A DNA stretch of 64,000 nt from Corallincola platygyrae. Its GTDB lineage: Bacteria > Pseudomonadota > Gammaproteobacteria > Enterobacterales > Neiellaceae. Shown one piece after another: positions 41,910 through 50,672 of this stretch (the stretch's first letter is position 1; every line of letters starts with the position of its first letter). The DNA lies in assembly GCF_039544265.1 (NCBI RefSeq), contig NZ_BAABLI010000003.1, positions 62,001-126,000 of the forward strand. Direction: 5' to 3'. The notes under the pieces were generated by a model. That model did not search any database. It saw nothing but the letters and a program-made list of their open reading frames with translations, and was not told the origin of the DNA. The position numbers and the translations under genes were made by a program.

Positions 41910-43262
41910 TTAATCTAAATCCAAATCTGAGTCATCATTGAGATAGACATCTTGTCGCAGCTTTTCGAGAGTTTTTAGCGTCCTATCTATATCGCCACTT
42001 TTTAGGAATTGGGCAAAGATGGGCAAGGCTTTTTTCTCAAAGGCGGGTACGGTATCGCGGTCAAAATACTGAGAAACGCCTGCCGCCAAACTAAGAAGCG
42101 CGGCGCCTTGCTGAGTGAAATAGTCAATGCCTGGTTTAGATTCACGATGCGGTGGAAGATAACCTAGCATGTTGTTTAGTTGCTCCTGTACCTCTGCCCG
42201 GGCCATAAAACGAATAAACATTTTGGCTTGCGGAATGTGGCGTGCTCTTTTTGGGATCATCATGATCTCCGTAGGTGCAACTTCATAATGAGGAATGGCT
42301 TCGATTTTTGGAAAGGGCAGAAAGGAGATGTCGCCACCCATTTCGGCATTAAATTTGGTGGTGACAAAGCTGCCTATCAGCACGAAGCCGACCTTTTCTC
42401 TGTAGAGTTTTGGCACCACCTGGTCCCAGCTGAGTGATGCGTGGTCATCGTTGAAAAAGCCTCGCACAACCATCTTTTTCCAGTGAACCAACACTTGCCT
42501 GACTCTGTCGTCGGTAAATGGAACATCACCAGCGAGTAGTTGCTGGTGAAAGTGGAGGCCGTTGACTCTCAGATTTAAATAGTCAAACCAAGCAGCGGCT
42601 GGCCATTGGTTTTTATTGCCAAGACCGACTGGTGCTATTCCGTCTTTACGCAGGGCATCGGCGATATCAATAAACTCACGCCATGTGCCAGGCGGCTGAC
42701 CATATTGCTCAATCAACTCGGGGCGATAATAGAGTCCCCAATGGTAGTAGGATATAGGTAAACCATAAACTTCTTCCCCAATACTAACCCCCGATTTAAC
42801 GTGTCCAAGCGATGCATCCAACGAAAGCTCCTGCCAGATATCTGTGATAGGCAAAATGGCGTCGTTGTTTACATGCACAAATAGCCGTTGCGAAGCCTGC
42901 CACAGCATCACATCGGGCGTGTCATTGCTGGCATAGAGCCATACGGGAAGTTTGCGTTTGTACTCTCTGTCAGTTCTTGCTTCTACCTTAATGCCTATGC
43001 CTGTTTCGTCGGTGAATCTGGCGAATATCTCATGGTAGAGTTCGCGCTGGTTGGGCGTGACTAGAATAGCTACTGTGATGGTGGGTTGCGTCTGAGCAAA
43101 GGCTTTTGGCACTGTGCCGAAAATAAAAAGGACTCCGAGCAGCAGTAACGTTAGCGGGGTTGTTAGCCGTTTTGCTAGAGGTAAGTGGGGATGACACATC
43201 GTTGCCTGCCATCGCAGACAAGAATAAATCGATTTAAAAAGCAGCTCGCTAACTCGCGACAT
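41910..43262 (-). CDS. ABC-type sugar solute-binding protein (tandem paralogue 2)
   Basis: About 450 residues. After a long N-terminal region and signal-type helix (LTTPLTLLLLGVLFIFG...AFA), the protein has the extracellular sugar-binding fold: ITVAILVTPNQRELYHEIF, QASQRLFVHVNN, LPISYYHWGLYYRPELIE, WPAAAWFDYLNLR and the C-terminal AGVSQYFDRDTVPAFEKKALP. It is strongly similar throughout to the adjacent gene at 43366-44724. No ABC permease or ATPase is nearby. I use ATG 43262 because it gives an N-terminus comparable with the paralogue; ATG 43199 is possible. Ligand unknown; a sugar is inferred from family. Confidence 0.85.
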   Translation of the reverse strand: MSRVSELLFKSIYSCLRWQATMCHPHLPLAKRLTTPLTLLLLGVLFIFGTVPKAFAQTQPTITVAILVTPNQRELYHEIFARFTDETGIGIKVEARTDREYKRKLPVWLYASNDTPDVMLWQASQRLFVHVNNDAILPITDIWQELSLDASLGHVKSGVSIGEEVYGLPISYYHWGLYYRPELIEQYGQPPGTWREFIDIADALRKDGIAPVGLGNKNQWPAAAWFDYLNLRVNGLHFHQQLLAGDVPFTDDRVRQVLVHWKKMVVRGFFNDDHASLSWDQVVPKLYREKVGFVLIGSFVTTKFNAEMGGDISFLPFPKIEAIPHYEVAPTEIMMIPKRARHIPQAKMFIRFMARAEVQEQLNNMLGYLPPHRESKPGIDYFTQQGAALLSLAAGVSQYFDRDTVPAFEKKALPIFAQFLKSGDIDRTLKTLEKLRQDVYLNDDSDLDLD

Positions 43263-43365
43263 AATAATGCGTTCATCCCTCTGGCAAATCAGTGCTGTGA
43301 TTCCGGCACAGTATGCAAAAAGTAGCATGTCTTCATGAACTTCGCTTTATCAGAAGTTCTGGATG

Positions 43366-44724
43366 TCAGGGTATCTGGAGCTGTGGTTCACTCAGATAGA
43401 CTTCTTGCCGCGCTTGTTCCAGGGCAGTGATGGCGACGTTCAGGTTTGGGTTTTGCAGAAAGCTGGCGAAGATGGGCAGCGCTCTTTTTTCGAAAGTCGG
43501 TACTGCGTCTCGGTCGAAGTATTGTGATACGCCGGCTGCATTACCCAGTAGTGCGGCACCCTCTTCAACAAAAAGGTCCTGACCAGCTTTGGCACCCAGA
43601 TGAGGCGGCAGGTAGCCGAGTAATTGGTTTAACTCCTGTTGAATGTCTGCTCTTGCCATAAAGCGAATAAACTTTTTCGCTCCGATGATGTTTTTGGCTT
43701 TTTTAGGGATCATTATCAGGTCGGTTGGCGCCACTTCATATCTGGGGATCGCCGCTATCTTGGGAAAGGGCAGAAACGCGATTTCATTGCGGTTAGCCTC
43801 GTTGAGCTTGGAGTTAATAAAGTTCGCCATCAGGGTAAAGCCAACCTTTTCTCGATAGAGCTCCGGTACGACCTGATCCCAATCGATAAGAGCATGATTT
43901 TCATTGAACAGACCTGCATCGATCATCTTTTTCCAGGTCGTCAAAACTTCACGGACCTTTGGGTGAGAAAATGGGAGATCGCCTGCTAGCAACGCCTGAT
44001 GAAACGCCAGACCATTAATTCTTAAGTCCAGATAGTCAAACCATGCAGCCGCTGGCCAGAGGTTTTTATTCCCTAAGCCTATGGGAACAATGCCATCACG
44101 CTTTAGCGCCTCGCATATAGCAGTAAACTCAGGCCAGGTTTGTGGCGGCTTGCCATATTTCTCAATCAGGGCCGGGTTGTAGTAGAGGCCCCAGTGATAA
44201 TAGGAGGTGGGTAGTCCGTAGATCTCTCCCTGCCAGCTTACGCCAGAATTGATATGGCCCAGCGCAGCCTCCAACTCCATGGATTGCCAGATATCAGTGA
44301 TAGGCAATATCACGCCGTTTTTTGCGTGGGCAAACAGGCGCTGTGATGCTTGCCATTGCAGCACATCGGGGCTGTCTATATCGGTGTAGAGCCACATAGG
44401 TAGCCACCGTTTATATTCGCTATCCGATTTGGGGACGATTTTCACCGATATGCCGGTTTCCTCGGAGAACCTTGAGAACACGCGATAGTAGGGTGGTCGT
44501 TGATTCGGCGTGACCAGAATGGCAACGCTGATTTCATTCTGGCTGGCTGAACTTACCAAAGGATCGAGCGTATCCGATGAACTGATGGCATGGGATGACC
44601 ATGCAAGGCTGAAAGCAGCGAGAACATGTAGCAGACGTAACAGCAGGCTGAAAGACCGAGCGCCATACCGGTGAGTCTGCCAGTCATTCAGTGCGGTTTG
44701 GCACGACAGCTGCGTATCCCTCAT
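43366..44724 (-). CDS. ABC-type sugar solute-binding protein (tandem paralogue 1)
   Basis: A 452-residue periplasmic solute-binding protein with a signal-type helix (LLLRLLHVLAAFSLAWSSHA). Matches its neighbour over the whole mature region: ISVAILVTPNQRPPYYRVF, LPTSYYHWGLYYNPALIE, WPAAAWFDYLDLR, AGVSQYFDRDAVPTFEKRALP. Its ATG overlaps the stop of the thioesterase gene by ATGA, so it is translationally coupled to it. Gene duplication is clear. No cognate membrane components are in the window, so the pair may feed a distant transporter or act as ligand sensors. Confidence 0.87.
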   Translation of the reverse strand: MRDTQLSCQTALNDWQTHRYGARSFSLLLRLLHVLAAFSLAWSSHAISSSDTLDPLVSSASQNEISVAILVTPNQRPPYYRVFSRFSEETGISVKIVPKSDSEYKRWLPMWLYTDIDSPDVLQWQASQRLFAHAKNGVILPITDIWQSMELEAALGHINSGVSWQGEIYGLPTSYYHWGLYYNPALIEKYGKPPQTWPEFTAICEALKRDGIVPIGLGNKNLWPAAAWFDYLDLRINGLAFHQALLAGDLPFSHPKVREVLTTWKKMIDAGLFNENHALIDWDQVVPELYREKVGFTLMANFINSKLNEANRNEIAFLPFPKIAAIPRYEVAPTDLIMIPKKAKNIIGAKKFIRFMARADIQQELNQLLGYLPPHLGAKAGQDLFVEEGAALLGNAAGVSQYFDRDAVPTFEKRALPIFASFLQNPNLNVAITALEQARQEVYLSEPQLQIP

Positions 44725-45242
44725 TCGATCCTGCTACTGCTTTCCAGCCAGCTTTCAGGCACTTTTATGGCCACGACTGACGCCGTTGCGCAGAGAGTCC
44801 GGTCATGTTGGTCAACGCTATAGAGTTTGCACTCAATGATCCGTTTTTTGCCTGAGGTTTCCGTGACCTTTGCGATTAACTGTACGGGCGTCGCGATAGG
44901 TGCTGGAGCCAGATAACGGACGTTCAGCTCCCCCGTAACACACCAATGCACAGGGCCTTCGCCAATATGCTGGTTATTTTCTCGGTAGCAGTCAGCAATG
45001 CTGGTGCAGATGGCATGGCAATCAATCAGGGTTGAGATAATACCGCCATTCAGATAGCCCTTAGGGCCCGCAGAGTGGTGAGGTAAGGCGGAAAAGTTAC
45101 AGATACTTGTGCAGTCATCTTGCCAATAACTTTTGATCTGTAGCCCTTGTGCGTTATTGGGACCACAGCCAAAGCAGTGGTTGTGAGGGATCTGATCCTG
45201 AAATGCTACCTGCGTTTCCATATACGACTCTGACGACATCAT
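44721..45242 (-). CDS. PaaI-type hot-dog thioesterase
   Basis: About 173 residues. The hot-dog core shows HNHCFGCGPNNAQGLQI, YLNGGIISTLIDCHAIC (catalytic helix of the PaaI/YbgC-like group) and GELNVRYLAPAPIATPVQL. Predicted acyl-CoA thioesterase. It is first in a run with the two solute-binding proteins (ATGA overlap) and a lipoprotein gene; the link to sugar binding is unexplained. I use ATG 45242 after AGGTGG; GTG 45248 is also in frame. Confidence 0.82.
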   Translation of the reverse strand: MMSSESYMETQVAFQDQIPHNHCFGCGPNNAQGLQIKSYWQDDCTSICNFSALPHHSAGPKGYLNGGIISTLIDCHAICTSIADCYRENNQHIGEGPVHWCVTGELNVRYLAPAPIATPVQLIAKVTETSGKKRIIECKLYSVDQHDRTLCATASVVAIKVPESWLESSSRIE

Positions 45243-45355
45243 TTCCACCTAGCTTAGCAGGCGAGTGTTGTCTTTGCCGGGGCGGCCATCTCAGCCGTGA
45301 CAGGCGCTAAAGGGTGGTCGAGTGCTGATTTGTGCAATCTGGTGGCAAGTAGAAA

Positions 45356-45393
45356 CTAAAACGACCGAAAGCGGGGGCCATCGGTCGTTTTAG
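45356..45393. terminator. Strong intrinsic terminator after the EAL gene
   Basis: Perfect 13-bp stem CTAAAACGACCGA / TCGGTCGTTTTAG. On the minus strand the right arm gives a T-rich end for the EAL gene (ending at 45464); the symmetry also allows plus-strand use. Confidence 0.88.
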
Positions 45394-45463
45394 TTATCGC
45401 TGCAAGGAAGAAAGTGTTCCTGCTCGGCGAAGTCACTGTTGCCTGAGGAAAAGCTTCAGTCTG

Positions 45464-46753
45464 CTAGCCATTACTCACGTTGAATTGCGAAACATGGCTG
45501 CGGCTGGTCTCAGCAAACAGCGCAGTATCTTCTGCTTTCACATCTACCAGCAGTACCTCTTCCGGGGTCAGGAAGATGCCGAAGGTTTTACACAACTGCA
45601 GTGTATTGGTGTCACGGTAAATAGGAGATACCACCATGCGTTGTTGTTTAATCTGTTTTAGAGCGACCAGTGTTGGGAAGTAGGGGCGATGGCTCCAGTT
45701 ATAACCTAACGAACCTGGATTGGCCTCGATGCCGTGATCAGTGACTTCAAAGTTGGCTGACCTCTGAGTACCGCCGCCGTCACACAGGTAATAGCGGATA
45801 ACGCCCAGCTCTTTGAGCTTGGAGAGCTCGATGCTATCTGGCCTGTTCGCCATCACGCTGCTGCGCAGGCGGTAGACCATGTCTTTGACCTGAATGTTAT
45901 GCAACATGGCATCTGAGAGTCTTACAGTCTTTCTGGCCAGGTAAGATTTACGTAACTGGTTGACTCTTTCCAGACAGGCGTTTTTCGGCAGCAAGCCCGG
46001 TGCTGCTGCTTCAAAGAGCCAGCCCTGCATGTAATGTGCACCGCATTCGAGGCCAAAATGGAACTCCTGCTCTGTTTCGACACCCTCACAAACAATCTCG
46101 CTACCGGCCTTTTGTGCCAGCGAGGTGACTGAGAGCAGGGCATCGCCATGGCTGCCGCCGAGGGTACCCTGTTTAAACAGCTTCATATCCAGCTTGATGA
46201 TATCCGGGTCTAACTCCAGTACGCGGTCTAATTGAGATGCCCCGGCGCCAAAGTCGTCGATGGCGATCTTCAGACCTGCCTTGTGGTATTCGTTTACCAA
46301 ACGCTTCAGGCCCTGAATATCGGCTCCATGCTCAGTGATCTCCATAACCACCCTGCTTGGATCGATGTCGAGCGAGTCGAGCATCTTCAATGTCATGCTG
46401 CTGTGGGAGCCGGGGATCTGTTGCAGCCAATCAGGAGAGATATTCAGCGAGATAAACCCGGCATCTTTTTGTTCTGCAAATCGCTCAAGGGCTTGCTTGC
46501 GAAGTGCACGGTCGATGCAAAGCTTGTCTGGGAAGCTGATCATCTTATCGTTGAAAATCGCACCTGCACTGACCATTTCGCCGTCTTTATTTCGCGTTCT
46601 GGCGAGCGCTTCATAACCCGCGATCTGTCCGCTGGCAACATGAATCAGTGGCTGATACCAAGGGAAGTAAGCGTCAGGGTTAAGGCCAATAGCAACAGGT
46701 TTTTGGGGACTATTATTTTGTTCAGAATTCAATGGTACTGCTGGGTGGGCCAT
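45464..46753 (-). CDS. EAL-domain cyclic-di-GMP phosphodiesterase with C-terminal Cache-like sensor domain
   Basis: A 429-residue cytoplasmic protein. Residues 25-270 are a complete EAL domain: YEALART (EAL motif), LNISPDWLQQ, VMEITEHG, IAIDDFGAGASQLDR, DIIKLDMKLF, CEGVETEQEF and the final MQGWLFEAAAP. Metal ligands are intact, so it should hydrolyse cyclic di-GMP. Residues 290-420 form a second domain with GSLGYNWSHRPYFPTLVA and VVSPIYRDTNTLQLCKTFGIF, like a Cache/PAS sensor fold, placed at the C-terminus. It probably senses a small ligand. Unlinked to the GGDEF cyclase. Strong terminator downstream. Confidence 0.9.
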   Translation of the reverse strand: MAHPAVPLNSEQNNSPQKPVAIGLNPDAYFPWYQPLIHVASGQIAGYEALARTRNKDGEMVSAGAIFNDKMISFPDKLCIDRALRKQALERFAEQKDAGFISLNISPDWLQQIPGSHSSMTLKMLDSLDIDPSRVVMEITEHGADIQGLKRLVNEYHKAGLKIAIDDFGAGASQLDRVLELDPDIIKLDMKLFKQGTLGGSHGDALLSVTSLAQKAGSEIVCEGVETEQEFHFGLECGAHYMQGWLFEAAAPGLLPKNACLERVNQLRKSYLARKTVRLSDAMLHNIQVKDMVYRLRSSVMANRPDSIELSKLKELGVIRYYLCDGGGTQRSANFEVTDHGIEANPGSLGYNWSHRPYFPTLVALKQIKQQRMVVSPIYRDTNTLQLCKTFGIFLTPEEVLLVDVKAEDTALFAETSRSHVSQFNVSNG

Positions 46754-47012
46754 ATTGAATCACTCCTGTTAGTTAAGCATCACCAATTCCGTGGCGTACG
46801 CGACGAGACACATCGGATTAGTAGCAATGCCTGTGCCAAACAGGATCTCTGTGGGCCTTGTTTAATTTTCATTGGAAATTGTGACTCGTGGTACAGTTCG
46901 GCCTACCTCCAAATCGATTTACCCTTATAAAGAGTGCGCGAAATTGATACATCTGCACCACAATTGCGCGCCGCTTCTGAGGGATTGTTAATGACTTGTA
47001 AAGGATAGTTGG

Positions 47013-47342
47013 ATGCCACATTTACGTTTTCGAGGCGTTGAGCAGTCTCGCCTGAAAGAGATCAGTAAGGGCTTGGTGGATGAGCTGTCCGAATTGCTCG
47101 AAAGCGGTCGAGACCATTTTACGCTTGAGTGTATCGAGTCGGCATTTGTGTTTGATGGCGCCAATGTTAAACCGGAGCCGATGATAGAAGTGTTATGGTT
47201 TCCACGGCCACAGGACACGCAGGACAAATTTGCCAACATAGTGACCCAGGCACTTAAACAGGCCGGCGAAACACAGGAGATTGCTGTGTTCTTTGTGACG
47301 CTCACACCAAGTGCCTACTACGATGAAGGGCAGCATTACTAG
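47013..47342 (+). CDS. DUF1904 family protein, ended by a MITE
   Basis: A 109-residue small protein of the DUF1904 group: MPHLRFRGVEQSRL, DELSELLESGRDHFTLECIES, VEVLWFPR-type segment IEVLWFPRPQDTQDKFANIV, FVTLTPSAYYDEGQHY. Function unknown; tautomerase-like fold in related families. AAGGA precedes the ATG. The last codon TAC is followed by TAG whose bases are the first bases of the adjacent 270-bp inverted-repeat element. Confidence 0.82.
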   Translation: MPHLRFRGVEQSRLKEISKGLVDELSELLESGRDHFTLECIESAFVFDGANVKPEPMIEVLWFPRPQDTQDKFANIVTQALKQAGETQEIAVFFVTLTPSAYYDEGQHY

Positions 47343-47609
47343 GGTCTGTTGACCTTTGCTGTTTGTTTTTGCAGCAATATGCTGGGGATTTAGGCGAGGC
47401 AGAGGCTGTGAAGTTGAGTGGCCCTCAATAAACAGCCGATAACGAAGCAAAAATTCCCAACAAATGCTGCCCGAAGGGTTCGTTGAAACACGTTCTGCGC
47501 TGCGTCATTCGCTACTTTCTTAGATCGTCGCTAAGTTACGTAGCTCACTTCTTGCTCAAAACGTGTTTCATTCGAACAAAATCCATACACTAAAGGTCAA
47601 CAGACCCTA
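47340..47609. mobile_element. 270-bp MITE with 18-bp perfect terminal inverted repeats
   Basis: The ends are TAGGGTCTGTTGACCTTT (47340-47357) and its exact reverse complement AAAGGTCAACAGACCCTA (47592-47609). A second internal inverted repeat GAAACACGTT/AACGTGTTTC (47485-47494, 47560-47569) lies inside. The interior has no coding frame. A TA dinucleotide at each outer end suggests TA target duplication. No transposase in the window. Confidence 0.9.
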
Positions 47610-47644
47610 AGTGTTAAACAACCCACACCGTTAATATATTTTTA

Positions 47645-48088
47645 CTAGTGCATTATTGGTGTTTGCTGTTTTGACTTGCCGTGCTGTTGTTGCCTCTGTT
47701 TGGTTGGTTCAGCACGCAAGTTACCCAATTGATAGCAGCAGGATTTCAGGTGCTGCCACTCCTCACCATCTGCAAGTAACACAAAGTGTTCCCCGCGCAG
47801 GGTTTTGAGCTGAATCGCCACCGTGGTTTGGCGTTGAAACAAGGCTATATATAAAGCCAGAGGCAAACCAAACAGTGTCATGGCGAGGAATAGGGCAAGG
47901 TAAAGTTGACGTTGCGTTCGTCTCACATCTTTTGCAATCAGTTCGGCGTTTGCAATGTCTTCTGGAATACGAATTCTGCGATGGCACAGGAAGCCGTCGC
48001 TAATTTCTATCGCAGTCGTTTCTTTAGGAAGTTGCCTGTGTGTCAAATGACTGGACAGGCCGGTAAAGTCACCCGATACAATATTCAT
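47645..48088 (-). CDS. Membrane-anchored protein of unknown function
   Basis: A 147-residue protein with a soluble N-terminal part (residues 1-65) and one or two helices (LYLALFLAMTLFGLPLALYIALF) followed by a short soluble end with two cysteines (SCCYQLG) and a Gln/Lys tail. No family recognised. Ends 36 bases from the MITE. Confidence 0.55.
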   Translation of the reverse strand: MNIVSGDFTGLSSHLTHRQLPKETTAIEISDGFLCHRRIRIPEDIANAELIAKDVRRTQRQLYLALFLAMTLFGLPLALYIALFQRQTTVAIQLKTLRGEHFVLLADGEEWQHLKSCCYQLGNLRAEPTKQRQQQHGKSKQQTPIMH

Positions 48089-48453
48089 AGGCGTCCCAGC
48101 CGTTTCTTCTTCTCGGTTTAAGTATGGTCAAAAACCTTAGTTTCAGCGAGCCGTATTAGCAAAATTCGCGCTGTTAGTTTTCGTTCGTATTTATACCTAT
48201 TTTGTCTTTAGCGGCGTTGCTGCTTAACAGCTTTTTCTTAGCTTCGCCATCCCTGGCTATTGGTTGGTTACTGACCAATACAGGTTGTAAATTGAGCATT
48301 ACAACCTCGCTTTGTCCCGTCCCAGACCTTTCACATGACACCTGAGTCTAATGCTTTACATTTACGTAAAGGTAAAGTTTGGCGCAGATCAAACAGCTAA
48401 CTGGCGCCGTGGCGAGCAGATGATGACGCTCTCGGCCCGACGAAGGAGAAGCA
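48089..48453 (+). other. Upstream region of the bkd operon
   Basis: 365 bases without a gene. It includes a LiuR-like site (48361-48376) and an isolated GCCA-TCCC-TGGC hairpin at 48246-48257 that shares the TCCC loop of the stem-loop arrays. AAGGAG at the end is the bkdA1 ribosome binding site. Confidence 0.5.
48361..48376 (+). promoter_or_regulatory. LiuR-like palindromic site
   Basis: TTTACGTAAAGGTAAA, 77 bases upstream of bkdA1. It differs at one position from TTTACGTAAACGTAAA, which is the form I recall for LiuR, a MerR-family regulator of branched-chain amino acid degradation. Function and gene context agree; experimental proof is absent. Confidence 0.5.
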
Positions 48454-49650
48454 ATGACAGAGGTTGGCTATAAGAACGCAACGCGAACACCACAGGTGCG
48501 CTTTGTTGAAAATGAATCCCTTGCCATACCCATGTTCAGTGTTTTGGGGCAGGAGGGTGAAGTAGATGATTCCGCAGATTTATCGGCGGTAGACCCTGAA
48601 CAAGCACTGAATATCTACAAAGCGATGTGTTTCACCCGTGTATTGGACGAGCGCATGGTGGCGGCGCAGCGTCAGGGCCGGATCAGTTTTTATCTGACTT
48701 CGACTGGCGAGGAGGCGGCCAGTGTTGCCAGTGCCGCAGCCTTGGCTGACACCGATATGATCATGGCGCAGTACCGTGAGCAGGGCGCGCTTGCCTATCG
48801 CGGTTTCAGTGCTGAGCAGTTTATGAATCAGTTGTTCAGCAATGAGCTGGACTTGGGCAAAGGCCGTCAGATGCCGGTGCATTATGGCAGCCATAAGCTC
48901 AACTACATGACGGTCAGCTCGCCATTAGCCACCCAGATCCCACAGGCGGTAGGGTATGCCTATGGCCAGAAGCAGGCAGGTGAGGGCGCCATTACCCTTT
49001 GTTACTTCGGTGAAGGGGCTGCCTCGGAGGGGGATTTTCATGCCGCTCTGAACTTTGCTGCGGTGTTGGATGCTCCGGTTATCTTTTTCTGTCGCAACAA
49101 CGGCTATGCCATCTCGACCCCCGCGGAGGAGCAATATGCCGGTGATGGTATTGCTGCCCGTGGCATTGGTTATGGTCTGAAAACAATACGGGTTGACGGT
49201 AATGACGCGCTGGCTGTGTATCTGGCGACAAAGGAAGCGCGCGATATCTGTTTGTCTATCAACAAACCTGTGCTGATTGAAGCGATGAGCTATCGCCTGG
49301 GTGCACACTCCACTTCTGATGACCCGTCAGGTTATCGCTCCAAGGACGAAGAGCAGAAGTGGCGTCAGTTTGACCCTATTGAACGACTCCGCCACTGGCT
49401 GTTTGCACAAAAGCTTTCAGGACAAGCGCTCTGGGATGAAGTGCAGGATAAGGCGTTGGATGAAAGCCTGCGTGCCGAAGTGCTTGCGGCAATGAAAGCA
49501 GCCGAGCAGGTGCCTAAACCTAGGCTTAGAGAGCTGGTCACCGATGTTTACGACACGCCTACCTTAGAACTTCAACGCCAGCAGGAAGCGCTGGAACAAC
49601 ACTTGGCTCAGTATCCAGAGCACTACCCGAAAACAGCAGGGAGAGTATAA
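48454..49650 (+). CDS. bkdA1: Branched-chain 2-oxoacid dehydrogenase E1 alpha
   Basis: Thiamine-diphosphate-dependent decarboxylase subunit acting on 2-oxoacids from valine, leucine and isoleucine. The 398-residue protein shows TPP/metal motif GEGAASEGDFHAALN, then CRNNGYAIST, the loop RLGAHSTSDDPSGYR (phosphorylation-loop type sequence with Ser286), and the typical FTSTGEEA-type TSTGEEAASVASA. AAGGAG precedes ATG 48454. First of bkdA1-bkdA2-bkdB. Confidence 0.95.
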   Translation: MTEVGYKNATRTPQVRFVENESLAIPMFSVLGQEGEVDDSADLSAVDPEQALNIYKAMCFTRVLDERMVAAQRQGRISFYLTSTGEEAASVASAAALADTDMIMAQYREQGALAYRGFSAEQFMNQLFSNELDLGKGRQMPVHYGSHKLNYMTVSSPLATQIPQAVGYAYGQKQAGEGAITLCYFGEGAASEGDFHAALNFAAVLDAPVIFFCRNNGYAISTPAEEQYAGDGIAARGIGYGLKTIRVDGNDALAVYLATKEARDICLSINKPVLIEAMSYRLGAHSTSDDPSGYRSKDEEQKWRQFDPIERLRHWLFAQKLSGQALWDEVQDKALDESLRAEVLAAMKAAEQVPKPRLRELVTDVYDTPTLELQRQQEALEQHLAQYPEHYPKTAGRV

Positions 49651-49652
49651 CC

Positions 49653-50627
49653 ATGCAGTTGAACCTGCTTCAGGCGATTAATCAGGCGCTGGATATTGCC
49701 ATGGCTGGCAATGACAAGGTGATCTGCTTTGGTGAAGACGTGGGACATTTTGGTGGCGTGTTTAGGGCTACCAGCGGCTTGCAGGAGAAGTTTGGCAGAG
49801 CACGCTGCTTTAATACTCCACTGTGCGAACAGGGCATTATTGGTTTCGCTAATGGTCTGGCGGCTCAGGGCAGTGTGCCTGTGGCAGAGATTCAGTTTGG
49901 TGATTACATCTTTCCCGCTTTTGACCAGATCGTAAATGAGTCGGCCAAATTCCGTTATCGCTCCGGTAACGAGTTTAATGTCGGCGGACTGACCATCCGA
50001 ACCCCTTATGGTGGTGGTATTGCCGGTGGTTTGTATCACTCTCAATCGCCGGAAGCCTATTTCACCCACACCCCAGGTTTGAAGGTGGTGGTACCCCGTA
50101 ATCCTTATCAGGCCAAAGGCTTGTTGCTTGCGGCGATAAGGGACCCTAATCCTGTGCTGTTCCTTGAGCCCAAGAAGATCTATCGCGCTTCGGTAGGAGA
50201 AGTGTCTGAGGGTGATTACGAGTTACCGCTGGGCAAGGCGGAAGTGGTGCAGGAGGGCACAGATGTCACCCTGCTGGCTTGGGGGGCACAGATGGAAGCG
50301 ATTGAGAAAGCTGCCGAGCTGGCCAAAGCAGACGGCATCAGTTGTGAGCTGATCGATCTGCGCAGCCTGCTACCGTGGGATGCAGACACGGTATGTGAGT
50401 CGGTGCTTAAGACGGGCAGGTTGGTGATTAACCACGAAGCGCCGCGCACCTGTGGTTTTGGTGCCGAGATTGTCTCCACAGTGCAGGAGCGTTGTTTCTT
50501 ATACCTGGAGTCACCCATAACCCGTGTTACCGGTTTGGATACACCGTTCCCGCTGGTACACGAAGCGGAATATATGCCGGATCACCTCAAAACCTATGAG
50601 GCGATCAAACGAGTCATGAACTTTTAA
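49653..50627 (+). CDS. bkdA2: Branched-chain 2-oxoacid dehydrogenase E1 beta
   Basis: A 324-residue partner of E1 alpha, two bases after the bkdA1 stop. Features are FGEDVGHFGGVFRAT, LCEQGIIGFANGLA, FDQIVNESAKFRYRSG, GGLYHSQSPEAYFTH, VPRNPYQAKGLL and the C-terminal RVTGLDTPFPLVHEAEYMP. It supplies part of the E1 active site. Co-transcribed with bkdA1. Confidence 0.96.
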   Translation: MQLNLLQAINQALDIAMAGNDKVICFGEDVGHFGGVFRATSGLQEKFGRARCFNTPLCEQGIIGFANGLAAQGSVPVAEIQFGDYIFPAFDQIVNESAKFRYRSGNEFNVGGLTIRTPYGGGIAGGLYHSQSPEAYFTHTPGLKVVVPRNPYQAKGLLLAAIRDPNPVLFLEPKKIYRASVGEVSEGDYELPLGKAEVVQEGTDVTLLAWGAQMEAIEKAAELAKADGISCELIDLRSLLPWDADTVCESVLKTGRLVINHEAPRTCGFGAEIVSTVQERCFLYLESPITRVTGLDTPFPLVHEAEYMPDHLKTYEAIKRVMNF

Positions 50628-50672
50628 CAGCCTGTGATTTAGGGCCAATAACTAAATATAGAAGGAGTGCCC

